64,000 bases of DNA from Glycine soja (Eukaryota; Streptophyta; Magnoliopsida; Fabales; Fabaceae): assembly GCF_004193775.1 (NCBI RefSeq), contig NC_041016.1, positions 45,880,767 through 45,944,766 of the forward strand. Reading direction: 5' to 3'. Position numbers and translations under genes: made by a program. Positions 46,471 through 57,542 of the stretch are shown here, one piece after another. The notes beneath the pieces are model-generated. The model did no database searches. It had not been told where the DNA came from and saw nothing but the letters and a program-made list of their open reading frames with translations. The stretch's first letter is position 1, and each line of letters begins with the position of its first letter.

Positions 46471-47472
46471 ATATATTTTTTTAATTATTTATATATTTTA
46501 AAAAAAATCATATATTGCGTTATTAATTATATTTTAATTAAAAAATAAAATAATTAATAAACAATAATAAATTCAAAAGGTAAGCATTTAATAATTATAT
46601 TTTAAAGTTGCATAATTATAATTGATTGGAATTACTATTTATGAATATTCAATGACGTAAATGTTTAATTGATTTGAATATTTATAATTAATTTGGATTA
46701 TTATTTGTTGAAATTAATCAATTTTCATAATAATAAATATATTTATAATAATAAATTTATATCTGAAAAACATATTAAAAAAATTCTTACTATAAATTTA
46801 ATTATAACAAAATTAATATCTAAGAATATTCTAAAAATATTTTATTTTTATTGTTTAGAGTGAATTAAATTTATATATATATATTTTTAAATAAATTTAA
46901 AATTTAAAAATGATTTAAATTATAAAAAATACAGTTATCTAAAGTTATAAAAGATATTGAATATGTGATTTAAATATTCATAGTTGTTTTGAAAAAAATT
47001 ATACTTGATTGAAAATAATTAAAAATGAATACTTGTTGGATTACATAGAATGTGGATACCACTCAATTATTCAATATTGCATTAATTAATTACAATATGC
47101 TTTTCAAAGTAATGAATATTCTATTTTTCCAGATTATAGCATAACCGCACATCCAGCGCATTATAACAAAATATTTTTACCGCACATATATTCGACATTG
47201 GATTTATTTATGAATAATTAGGATAGTATTTTAATTGCAATGATTAACATTTTACGGAAATAAATATTCAAATTGAAAACAATATATTTTCAATTTACGA
47301 AAAATTTACTAGTTAAAATATCAAGAATCCCTCTCCCGTGTATAAGATTACCTTCTTTACGAAAACAATATATTTTCAATTTACGAAAATCCCATGACGC
47401 GCACAACGCAAGAGCTTTTTGTCATCCAATTTCCCTCTCCCGTGTCGTGTTGTGTCTTATTCTTTAAAATCA

Positions 47473-47482
47473 AAAACCCTAA
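47473..47482 (+). promoter_or_regulatory. Telo-box-like element in captured promoter
   Basis: AAAACCCTAA lies about 300 bases before the captured SR-protein ATG. Telo-boxes of the AAACCCTAA type are common just upstream of transcription starts of plant genes for RNA handling and translation. The role here is inferred. Confidence 0.45.
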
Positions 47483-47780
47483 CTTCTGAACCTTTCACCG
47501 CATCGCCACCGATTCCCAATCTCCACTAATCAAAGGCGAGTCCTTGTCCCCCAATTACACACCTTATTGATTCTTTACTCTAACTGCTTTGTTCCCCTTT
47601 TGCTGCGATATTTTTGTTCTATTCAGAATTTTAAATTTCTCGTTGAATTAGCTACTGTGGTTTTCATCTTCACAACACGGGTCTTATAATGGGCGTTAGG
47701 GCTTGGAAAATAATATTTAGATTTTTAATTGTAGCATGTTGTTACTTATTTTTCGATTTTTCTGTGTCGCAGAAAAGAAA

Positions 47781-47867
47781 ATGAGTAGACGCTTGAGCAG
47801 AACTGTCTACGTTGGGAATCTACCCGGTGATATCCGTGAAAGAGAAGTTGAAGATTTGTTTCTGAAG
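47781..47867 (+). pseudogene. Captured first coding exon of an SF2/ASF-like SR splicing factor (SR30/SR34 type)
   Basis: The 87-base exon encodes the start of an RRM: after MSRRLSR comes [20 protein letters not shown], containing RNP2 (VYVGNLP) and the conserved [12 protein letters not shown]. It ends at LFLK|GTGCTTTG, phase 0, where SR34-type genes have an intron. A good acceptor (TCTGTGTCGCAG) lies ten bases before the ATG, so the 5'-UTR intron was captured too. The rest of RRM1, RRM2 and the RS domain are absent. In plants this family binds exonic enhancers and chooses splice sites in the nucleus. Transcripts starting from the captured promoter could read into the transposase genes, but no evidence of that is visible here. 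Confidence 0.9.
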
Positions 47868-50138
47868 GTGCTTTGATATTTTTTTTTTGTTTTGTCTGCA
47901 TTTTGATCTAAAATTTGGTACTTGTTGTAAGCTTAGGGATGTGGGTTACACCTAACTAGATAAGGGTTTCGTTTGGGATTAATATTAGTGTGAAACTAGA
48001 GAGGTGATAAAAAATTGAAATTGATATTGGTGCATGCTAGCTAGTCATAAAGGACCTATTTCATTGGCTTCCTGGAGTTTTCATTTCCAACAATAGAACA
48101 AATTAAATTATTTTCTGATACAATTGTTTGAGTAGCAGAGAAGGGACAGTTCATTTAGATAGTGTTGTGAAGAATTTTAGTTGATGTTTTTCTCCCGCAC
48201 CTCAATAAAATATTCCATCGTTTTCAAAATAATTCTCATTTAAATTTTTACACAAGTATTAAAAAATTGTTAAATATTCTTAATTTAAAAAAAAGCATAA
48301 GTTCATTTGATTGATTATATTATCTTTTTAATATATTAATAATTCTACTAAACAGACGACAAGAATAATTACTTTTATTTTAATATAAGAAATAAATAAC
48401 TAAGGAGTCTAACATATAAAATCCTTTTAAGTGACATAATTTTATAATAAGATTAAATCATTTAAAAAATATATTTATAAAAATATGTAATTAAAATAAT
48501 TATAATTAGTTTATATTTTAATTTAAAATCATTATGAAAAAATATACATTTGTTCTACTTTAAATATTTAATTTGCATAATTATAACTTAAAGAATTATT
48601 AAAATTGTAATGCTTGCTGATCAAAAGCAATTCAGCCCATTAAGAAGGACAACAAACGGAAAAGTGAGCAAAAATCTAACCATGTGTCCGTGTTAAAAAA
48701 TTGAAAAGTACAGTGTGCTTAATTTTATATAATAGCGATTAATAGGTCCACATCCCTAAGCTTACATCAAGTACCAAATTAAAGCTAGATAGATCTAGTT
48801 TAGTGATTTACTACTTGCAAACCAATTGCATAATGTTGTGAACCGTTAAAAGCGTTATCAATGGCGGCACATAAAAGTTCCATGACACAACCACTTGGAG
48901 CATTTTCTTTTTCCTATATTTACTCTATCGTGTAGTTGATTAAGTATTCAGTTCCATGACACAACCATTAGGAACAAAATATTAAGTTGAGCTTTGGCAC
49001 AAAATTGTGACAAGATGAGATTATAGCCTAGGAGTCAAACTTGTTACACATTGATTACACAAGAAACAAAAACAGGGGGCAATGGAACCATTCAACGTCC
49101 AAATTAATTTGGATGTTGCGTGATAAGGCCGGTGAATGCATATTCCTCCAATAAGGTTTTCACTTTTTTTTGTGGGCGTTGATATGATTTTAAGGGAAGA
49201 AGCCAAGTATTTGAGTAGAGTTTGAGTAGAGTTTTCTAAGGTTCAGTGGAGGGTCCAATTCAAATCAATGGCAACGCGTTAGGAATTGACTAGTTAGATC
49301 TCTTGTTGCTTGTGTTACACAAACATGCCTCTTAATGTTTCTGCATCAAATTGACGCGTTAGGTTTATTTTAACTAATGTAATACTTCCTTTAGTCCTTT
49401 ATATATAAATAAAAAATGAGTGTATTTCCTTTAGACTTAGATATAAGTAAAAAATAAATAAAATTTATTTTGATCAGCACCTGTTTATTAGTTTTGCTTC
49501 TGAGTGTACCATTCATATTGATATCTGTTTTTCGGAATGATGATTGATGTAGGTGTTCATTCAGTTATTTCTTTGATTCTTGCTTTCATTTTGGACCGTG
49601 TCATCATCAATGGTACAAATGTTTGTTAGCAATGAATATTTTTATTACATGTTCACTGCCATTAATGACAATTGATATATGCTATACAAATTGTGTTCAT
49701 GATGAGTGAACCTTAGATTCCCGTTTGAGATTGGATGCAATGATTCTTGCGGACAGTTTGCATTAATCATTGTATTCAATCTTGAATTGTCCGTTTGGAC
49801 AGTTTGGGGAGACTGATATTTTTATGGTAGATTCATGTGTTAAGGTTAAAATTATTTTGTTTAATTTGATGAAATTTCGGTAATGCATTTCTAGTTGTTC
49901 TCTGAGTGCATACTTGATTATCGGGAAATTAATTTCACCGATTTCATGTCGTGTACTTGGAGACCAATGCGAAATGTTGCCAAATTTTTTTCAAATTTAA
50001 CAAAATAGAATTAACCTTGATGTATGATGCTACCATAAAAGACGGTCTTCCCGAATGGGATAGGGCCACACCTATAATAAAAAAGTGAGATTTTCATGCA
50101 TCAAATAACTTTGAGAGTATGACCGAGTTATTACTTAG
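47868..50138. other. Noncoding part of element C
   Basis: The first part is probably the intron of the captured SR gene. A 33-base stretch around GGTACTTGTTGTAAGCTTAG (47915-47950) reappears inverted at 48745-48783. From about 49700 the sequence is the likely 5' leader of the transposase. No exon was recognised between. Confidence 0.55.
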
Positions 50139-53100
50139 ATGGATCGAAGTTGGATGAATGAAAGTCGCATCAGCCCAGAATATGAGGAAGGCATCGAGCA
50201 ATTCTTACAATTTCCTTCAGAAAGAGGTCAACCGAATGAAGATGGAAAATATTATTGTCCTTGCATCAATTGTTTGAACGGAAGACGACAAATAATGGAT
50301 GACATACGAGAGCATTTGTTGTGTGATGGAATTAGAGGAATTATACGACGTGGATATGGCATGGTGAAATGATAGACATGCAGAGTGGGCAGCAATCCGA
50401 ACCGTTTGATGTAGAAATGGGAGATCGCTTTGAGGATATGATTTGTGACCTTGGACAAGAGTCTTTTCAGCAAGCTTATGCCCCTGTGTATGATACATTG
50501 CAAACTGATTCAAAGAAACCTTTGTATCCAGGGTGCAAGAATTCGTTGACGCTGTTGTCGACAGTTTTAAGTCTGGTTAATATCAAAGCCAGATATGGGT
50601 GGAGTGACAAAAGCTTTAGTTCACTACTTCAAGTAGTGCACGACATGCTTCCACAGGATAACACATTGCCTAAAAGCTACTATCAGGCCAAGAAGATATT
50701 GTGTCCCATGGGTATGGAGTATCAGAAGATTAATGCTTTCCCGAATGACTGCATATTGTATAGACATCAATTTCAAGAAATGTCGAAATGCCCTAGGTGT
50801 GGGGTATCACGGTACAAACTCAAGGATGATGAGGTGTGTAGTAGTGATGAAAACTCAAACAAGGGCCCCCTAGTGAAGGTGTTGTGGTATCTTCCGATCA
50901 TTCCAAGGTTTAAGCGTCTGTTTGCTAATGGAGACGATGCAAAAGACCTTACGTGGCATGCAAATGGGAGAAACTGTGATGGAATGCTTCGTTATCCGAC
51001 TGATTCCTTGCAGTGGAAGAAAATAAATCGTTTGTATCCGGATTTTGGTAAAGAGACAAGAAATCTTAGGCTTGGACTAGCCACTGATGGAATGAATCCA
51101 TATGGCAGTTTAAGCACGCAACACAGTTCGTGGCCAGTTTTGCTAGTGATTTACAATTTGCCTCCTTGGTTGTGCATGAAACGAAAATACATGATGTTGT
51201 ATATGATGATAACGGGCCCAAGACAACCAGGAAATGACATCGATGTTTATCTCAATCCCTTGATTGAAGACCTTACAAAGTTGTGGGATGAAGGAGTTTT
51301 AGTGTTTGATGGGTTTCGAAATGAGACATTTAATTTGCGTGCAATGCTTTTTTGTACCATTAATGATTTTCCAGCATATGGGAATTTGAGCGGTTACAGT
51401 GTTAAGGGTCATCGTGCATGCCCCATCTGTGAAGAAGACACAAGCTATATACAACTGAAACATGGAAGAAAAATAGAGTACACTAGGCATTGATGTTTTC
51501 TTAAACCTTATCATCTTTACCGACGATTGAAAAAAGCATTTAATGGAAGTCAAGAGCATGAAAATGCACCGGTACCGTTGACTGGTGACCAGGTTTTCCA
51601 GCGGGTTCAACACCTGAATACAATATTTGGAAAGATCCAAAAGAAGGACAAAAATAAGACTTGCATATGGAAGAAAAAGTCGATTTTGTTTGATCTTCCG
51701 TACTGGGTTGATCTAGATATTAGACATTGTATTGATGTTATGCATGTGGAAAGATGGTTCCAATACTCGTCAAGATCTAGCTGAGATGGGTATCCGAGGG
51801 TCGCTACATCCAAGGTTTGATGGTAGAAAAATATACTTGCCTCCAGCTTGTCATACTTTGTCCAGAAAGGAAAAGATCAGTTTTTGTCAGTGCCTACGAC
51901 GGGTCAAAGTTCCATAAGGATACTCTTCAAATATTAAGAGCCTTGTGCATTTGAAGGATCTTAAGTTGGTAGGCTTAAAGTCTCATGATCGTCACGTCTT
52001 GATGCAACAATTGTTATCGGTGGTCATACGAGACATTTTGCCTAACAAAGTCAGGCTTGCCATAACTCGGCTGTGCTTTTTCTTTAATTCCATATGTAGC
52101 AAAGTTCTTGATCCTGTGAAGTTAGACGAACTGGAAAATGAGGCTGCTATTATATTGTGTGAGTTGGAGATGTATTTTCCGCCTGCATTCTTTGACATCA
52201 TGGTTCACTTAATTATTCATCTAGTCAGAGAAATCAAATGTTGTGGTCCTGTTTATTTGCAGTGGATGTATCCGATTGAGTGATACATGAAGATTTTAAA
52301 AGGGTATACCAAGAATCTACATCGTCCAGAAGCATCTATTGTTGAAAGGTACATTGCAGAAGAAGCCATTGAATTTTGTTCAGAGTACATTGAAAAAGCT
52401 AAACCTGTTGGGCTTCCCGAGTCTCGGCATGACGAAAGAGTAAGAGGTAAGGGTTCAAGAAGACTGCATGTCATCACTCCAAGTGTAGAAGATTTGCAAC
52501 AAGCTCACTTGTATGTGTTGAATAATAGTAATGAAGTTTTGCCATACATAGTTCGTCATGAAAATTTAGTCAAACAAAGTAATCCAAAAATGTCGAAGAA
52601 CTCAGTGTTGAAAAAACATAACAAGACTTTCCTAGATTGGTTTAAACACACACTCTTGGCTAATGATAATGCTTCTGAAATGTTGAGAAAGCTAGCAGAT
52701 GGGCCTAAAAGAAATGTTATAACTTGACAAGGATATGATATAAATAAGTATTCCTTCTATACAAAAGCACAAGACCAAAAAAGTACAATGCAAAACAGTG
52801 GGGTTACCCTAAGGGCTGAATCTCAACACTTCGCTAGTGTACATGATGATAATCCTTGTGTAGCTTTCATCCCTTACTTTGGTTTCATTGAAGAAATTTT
52901 GGAGCTTAACTATGTCAAATTTACTGTCTGTGTTTTCAAATGTAAGTGGGTTGACAGTAATACCGGTGTGCGGACCGATGATGTGGGATTTACGTTGGTG
53001 GATCTTAACAAACTCGCTTACCAGAATGATCCTTTCATTATGGCAGAACAAGCGAAACAAGTATTTTATGTCGAAGACCCTTGTGATCAAAGGTGGTCAG

Positions 53101-53273
53101 TGGTTTTATATGGGAAAACAATAGGTGTCAATGTTGAATATGATGATTCATACATTGATACTTATGTTAGTCCTTTGTCCACACAATTGTTACCTAATGT
53201 CGTCGGAGAAGAAACTGACGACGTTCATGCTAATCGTAATGATCACGATGAAGGAGAATTAATTATCGTCTAA
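50139..53273 (+). pseudogene. CACTA TNP2-type transposase, broken
   Basis: The N-terminal transposase-associated domain (50139-50350) reads MDRSWMNESRISPEYEEGIE, with CPCINCLN and a DDIREHLLCDGI region. The TNP2 core follows: PNDCILYRHQFQEMSKCPRCG, KDLTWHANGRN, RLGLATDGMNPYG, WPVLLVIYNLPPWLCMKRKY, GNDIDVYLNPLIEDL and NDFPAYGNLSGYS, with RHCIDVMHVE later. Then come DUF4218-like (LKDLKLVGLKSHDRHVLMQQ, EMYFPPAFFDIMVHLIIHLV, WMYPIE) and DUF4216-like regions (YFGFIEEILELNY, GFTLVDLNKL, DPFIMAEQAKQVFYVEDP). The frame shifts near 50335 and again near 51750, where about 20 residues are missing. In-frame stops lie at 51491, 51915, 52281 and 52725. It would have cut at the CACTA ends; it cannot be made now. 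Confidence 0.93.
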
Positions 53274-53380
53274 TGTAATTTTTTTTATTTTGTACTTAAT
53301 TTCAATTCATTTAATTACATTCATACGCATTTATTTTTTATAACATATTGAATTAATGTTTTTTTTTTGTTTACAGCCAA

Positions 53381-55769
53381 ATGGCTACATAGCCAAACTC
53401 TCCTCCGCCTCCTCCTCCTTCTACTGGTGTAGCATCGCATTCGCCGTCACCACCATTGAAGTGGACTAGAAAGGCCTCACGCCTAAGATCATTGGCGACT
53501 AGACCAGTTGGGGCAGAGAGACCCCTTGTCCATATGGATCCTGCTATTGGCAAAGCAGGCGGTCCCCACAGCAAGAAATTCAGAACATATTTAGGGATCG
53601 TTGCTCGTGATAAGGTGGATGTCACATACGAAAATTGGAAGCATGTCCCTATTACTCAGAAGGATTTGATATGGGAGGATATTCAGGTATCATGTATTAT
53701 TTCATGTTCCATATTGTTTGTTAGCCAAATATTTGAATTTAGTAATAATAAAACCTAATTTACTCTTTGTTAGGCTGAATTTGATATCCCTGAAGCATCT
53801 GATTTAAGAACAAAAAAAAATACTTCAGACTGTGGGGGAGCGGTGGAGACAGTTTAAGTCTGATTTGACGTCGAAATGAGCACTTGCAGCTGACAAGGAT
53901 AGTGTCCATGACACTGTATGCAAAATGTACAACATTAGCAAGGAGAAATGAGCCCCATTTTGTCAGAGCCGCAGAGACCCTTCATGGGAGGTAACTAATT
54001 TGTGATTTTAATTTTTTTTAACTTTAAATGAACTTATTATAATACATTGTAATCATGAGTTTAATTAATGTTTCATTTTTGCAGGATGTGCAAAAAAAAG
54101 CATAAGCCGTCCAAAAACAAAACACTGCCCCTCACGTGATGTCTCGTGGGGGTTATGAATATTTAGAAAAAACGTTGATGGATGAGAAGAGAAAGAAAAA
54201 ACTAGAGGAAGCTACTCAATCCGGAAGCACTGACACCGTCATTAATCCTCCATCTCCCATCAAACGACACGTGAAGTGGAAGCTAGCCCGCACCAAGAAA
54301 ACTGGTGACATGACATCTGAGGCAGCAAAGGAAATTGCTGACAAGATTGTAAATCACTTTCAATTCATAATTGTAATTATTTTTTATTATTGTGTGATTG
54401 AGTATAGAATAAATGTGTTCTTCACAGGATGCGCTTGAGGAGCAGGCCTCACAGGGTTCCTTTGTTACCCATGGACGTCATGATATATTGACTGCTGCCA
54501 TTGGGCGACCAGAACACCCTGGTCGTGTGCGTGCTGTAGGAGCCGGTATAACCATCAAGCAATACTTTGGATCGGCTTCAAGGACCTCCTCCATTGCTCC
54601 CGAATAACTGCAACAGTTGACGCAACAAATCAAGGACCAGCTGAAGGATTCAATCACAGAAAAAGTCACTCGACGACTAATGTTATCCCTCAGCCATATG
54701 CAATCACAGGGACTCGCACTGCCTCCTGAACCTGGTGTTGGTCCTTCAACTGCTCGTGTCAGTACAAAGGAGAGTTGTGCTGATCCCTCAGGGAACGATC
54801 CAGACACGGGTGACTCATACAAATGCGGGTTGTATATTGAAGAATATCCTCCTCGCCTGGTTGCCCTAGGAAGAGTTTATGAGGGGTCCACAAGCATTCA
54901 CAACATTCCTTTGCTGCATGATCAAGTCAAGGTTGGTGTTGAGGAGATTAGAGATGCAAATGCTCCCATTCCTGTACCCACTAAAGAGGTTAAGGTCATG
55001 GGACAGGCTCTTAACACATTCCTTGCTTGGCCGACACATCTTGTCAAGCGTTTATCAGAACAGGTATTTTAGTGTCATTAAATGCTTATTTTTCCAATTA
55101 AAATGTTTACTGTGATTAAATTATGTCAATCAATTATGTTGGATAAATAGGGAGTTGTGGGACCCGCGAAACCTGTAGATAGACCGGATGATGAGGTTGA
55201 TGATCCCCTATATCTAATGACATTGACCATCCCACAACTTTTTTTGAAGCCATTGCAGGTTATGTGGGATGCTACCTTGTTTGGCCTATTTAATGAAAAC
55301 TTCCCTTTGTACATAAAGCATGAAGATCTGTCTAAAATTGCACACGGTGGTCAATGTCTCAGCATATCTGTTATACAGTTGTGGATTCTGTAAGTCAATT
55401 TAGATTATTGTTAATTACCTAATTTATTGTTTTACCTTCATGCATAATTTACTTTGTGTTAACAACAATAGACATATGACTGAGACAAGTATGCGAGCCG
55501 GGAATATCGATGTGTATGGATTCCTCGAACCACAGTCTATCCAGAGATCTGGCCAATCACAATTTGAATCAGAAAGTTACATTAAGAATTGAATGCAAAA
55601 TTCAAAACGGAATGTGTACCTAGGAGCCTACCTGAATTGGTAACATAAACTCAACAAATGAATTTAAATAATGTATAATAGTATAATAACCTATATTGGT
55701 CTCCACTGCAGTGCACATTGGCAAATGGTTGTCATTTTGCCTAAGGAAAATGTTGTCATTTGGTTTTAA
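53381..55769 (+). pseudogene. Second CACTA protein (Transposase_24-like, with truncated Ulp1-like end)
   Basis: Seven exons are supported by splice sites and family-like sequence: about 53381-53686, 53774-53990, 54085-54348, 54428-55063, 55151-55389, 55472-55639 and 55712-55769. Landmarks include LGIVARDKVDVTYENWKHVP, SRGGYEYLEKTLMDEKRKKK, MTSEAAKEIADKI, GRPEHPGRVRAVGAGITIKQ, LALPPEPGVGPSTARV and DDPLYLMTLTIPQLFLKPLQ. The end AHWQMVVILPKENVV resembles the region holding the catalytic His of Ulp1/SENP-type proteases. It stops there, without the Asp and Cys parts, because the right subterminal repeats follow at once. In-frame stops occur at 53390, in exon 2 (with a frame shift), at 54605 and near 55592. 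Such proteins in En/Spm-like elements are thought to bind the subterminal repeats. Confidence 0.85.
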
Positions 55770-56252
55770 AAATTGATGTTGTAAGTAATATTTCACATCA
55801 ATTTTTTTAAAAACCGATGTTGATATATAGATTTATAACTTTTTTTTTCATAATTCGTATCATATAACATCACCTATTTAAATAACCGATGTTAAATGTC
55901 ACTTACAACATCAGCTTTTTAAAAAACCGATGTGAAATGTTACTTATAATATCAATTTTTTAAAAACCGATGTCAAATGTCACATTTAACATCAGTTTTT
56001 TAAATAACCATGTTAAATGTGACTTACAACATCGGTTTTTTTTTTAAAAAAAACCGATATTGATTTATAGATTTATAACTTTTTTTTTCATAATTCTTAT
56101 CATAAAACATCGCCTATTTAAATAACCGATGTTATATTTATTAGAACCAATATGAACGATACTACTTTCCACATCGGTACTTTCAACATCAATTAATAAC
56201 CGATGTTGAAAGTCTTAAATAACCGATGTTGAAACCTTATTTTCTAGTAGTG
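55770..56252. repeat. Subterminal repeats of CACTA element C (right)
   Basis: Dense copies of AAAACCGATGTTAAATGT, ACATCGGTTTTT and related forms in both orientations, including two longer near-identical blocks (55825-55890 and 56055-56130), up to the terminal CTAGTAGTG. Confidence 0.85.
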
Positions 56253-56255
56253 CGC

Positions 56256-56890
56256 CAATCAACTGATGCAATCTATGCATTGAAAAGATAATGTATACTA
56301 CTCTTCTAATGTAGTCTACAACTAAAAAAATAATCTAACAGAAAATAGTGCATAAGCCATTCAAATCAAGTCATTTTGAATCTCAACATTAGTATCATGC
56401 ATCTATGTGTGAAATAGAAGGAGAAACAGACATGGTAATGCATAACACAACAAAACATTAAAAGAAAACATGCTTTATAAAGCCAACCAAGGTACAAATG
56501 TATACATTTTTTGTGAAAAAATTTCAAATTTATAAAACATATATAACCATATAAAAAAATCAGGGAAGAACAATCTGACCACATACACAACGCAGACCAC
56601 ACATTATTTTAAAAAATAAATGGTAAGGAAAAATAATAAAGCATTGTTAATAAAAAAACCGTGGGTGCACTAAGATAACAAAGGAGTCATGACAAAAGGA
56701 ATGCACATGGATTTTGAATATTAGAAAACTCAAAGTTTATTAAGGCATTTCACCAAACTTATAGCTTGCAATTCATCTGGTAAAAAAATATGGACATGCA
56801 ATTCACCAAACTCAAAGTTTATTAAGGCATTTCACCAACTTGCAGACAAAAAAGAAATAAAAGAAAGATGGTTTTCTCTATCATTCGCAG
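56256..56890 (-). repeat. Segments U and T inverted (D2 resumed)
   Basis: The reverse complement matches 13500-14110: U up to about 56640, then the end of T (GCAAGTTGTATGTTTGGTGAA-like blocks). A 50-base piece (AACTCAAAGTTTATTAAGGC) is duplicated at 56728 and 56809. No gene. Confidence 0.72.
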
Positions 56891-57542
56891 AAAAGAAAAA
56901 AAATATGGGAAATGAATTTCAAATCCTCCCCAATATTTGTTAATGCACATGCTTGGTGTAGCTTCGGCCTTGCAATCGGGACTTGCTGCGCCGACAATCT
57001 ATGCGTCCTGAATGGTGCATTCTCTGGGATTAGTAGGAGGTTCCAGCGTGTGGACAGAGGAGAGGGATTTGGTGAAGAAGGCAACGCGGCGGTGGTGTGG
57101 CGATGGCGGCGCAACGACAAAGTGGGATCGACAAAGAGAGGGAGAAGGAAGCTTTCTAGAACAAAAAATGGAAATGTAGAAACAAGGTTAGGTTGCTCTA
57201 CATGCAGTTGGAATGGAAACACAAAATTAGCTGAGGTTGGAATGAAAACACAAAAATGATATTTGGTTGGCGTTGCATGTAGACATCCAGAAGCTTCCTT
57301 ACCCAGTGACGTGACCTCATAACTACGGAGGTGCAGAGGTAGGTACCTCAAACAGAGGAAGAAACTGTAATTTGTGATTTTTCAAATTTGAAATTTAAAA
57401 AAAATCCCCACAATGGACGGAAGAGCGGAAGGAAAGAGAAGTAGAGCTAAAGAGCGTTCACAAACCAAGGATGATTATTTTATTGCCAAAAGATTTGTGA
57501 AAATGCCACGTGTGCTTAGTGGTCATTCTTTTATTATAGTAT
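56891..57542 (-). repeat. Segment V, gene-like GC-richer block with a 156-codon open frame
   Basis: Shares its right half with 43690-44080 in D1. On the minus strand an open frame at 57351-56881 begins MRYLPLHLRSYEVTSLGKEA and is still open in the D1 copy, apart from a missing in-frame stretch of about 16 codons. Upstream on the minus strand there is an ACGTG motif (near 57508) and AT-rich sequence. The block looks like a 5' gene end (GC-richer, Ser/Pro/Leu-rich) picked up by the repeat. I do not recognise the protein; chance openness is possible. Confidence 0.4.

Larger units (their letters stand above)
46214..56252 (+). mobile_element. CACTA element C, complete ends, TSD CGC, with decayed transposase genes
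   Basis: The left end CACTACTAAAAAAATG (46214) and right end ...TTTTCTAGTAGTG (56252) are imperfect inverted repeats flanked by CGC on both sides (46211-46213 and 56253-56255). The outer sequence rejoins to match segment U copies at 43555-43620 and, inverted, about 14060-14120. Content in order: subterminal hairpin repeats, AT-rich DNA, a captured SR-protein gene 5' end (around 47300-47867), a TNP2-type transposase (50139-53273), a second protein with a Ulp1-like end (53381-55769), and right subterminal repeats. Both proteins are broken, so it is now non-autonomous. Confidence 0.95.

Noticed and set aside
51299..51640. 113-codon minus-strand frame in the transposase region
   Set aside because: It is antisense to recognisable TNP2 transposase sequence on the plus strand.
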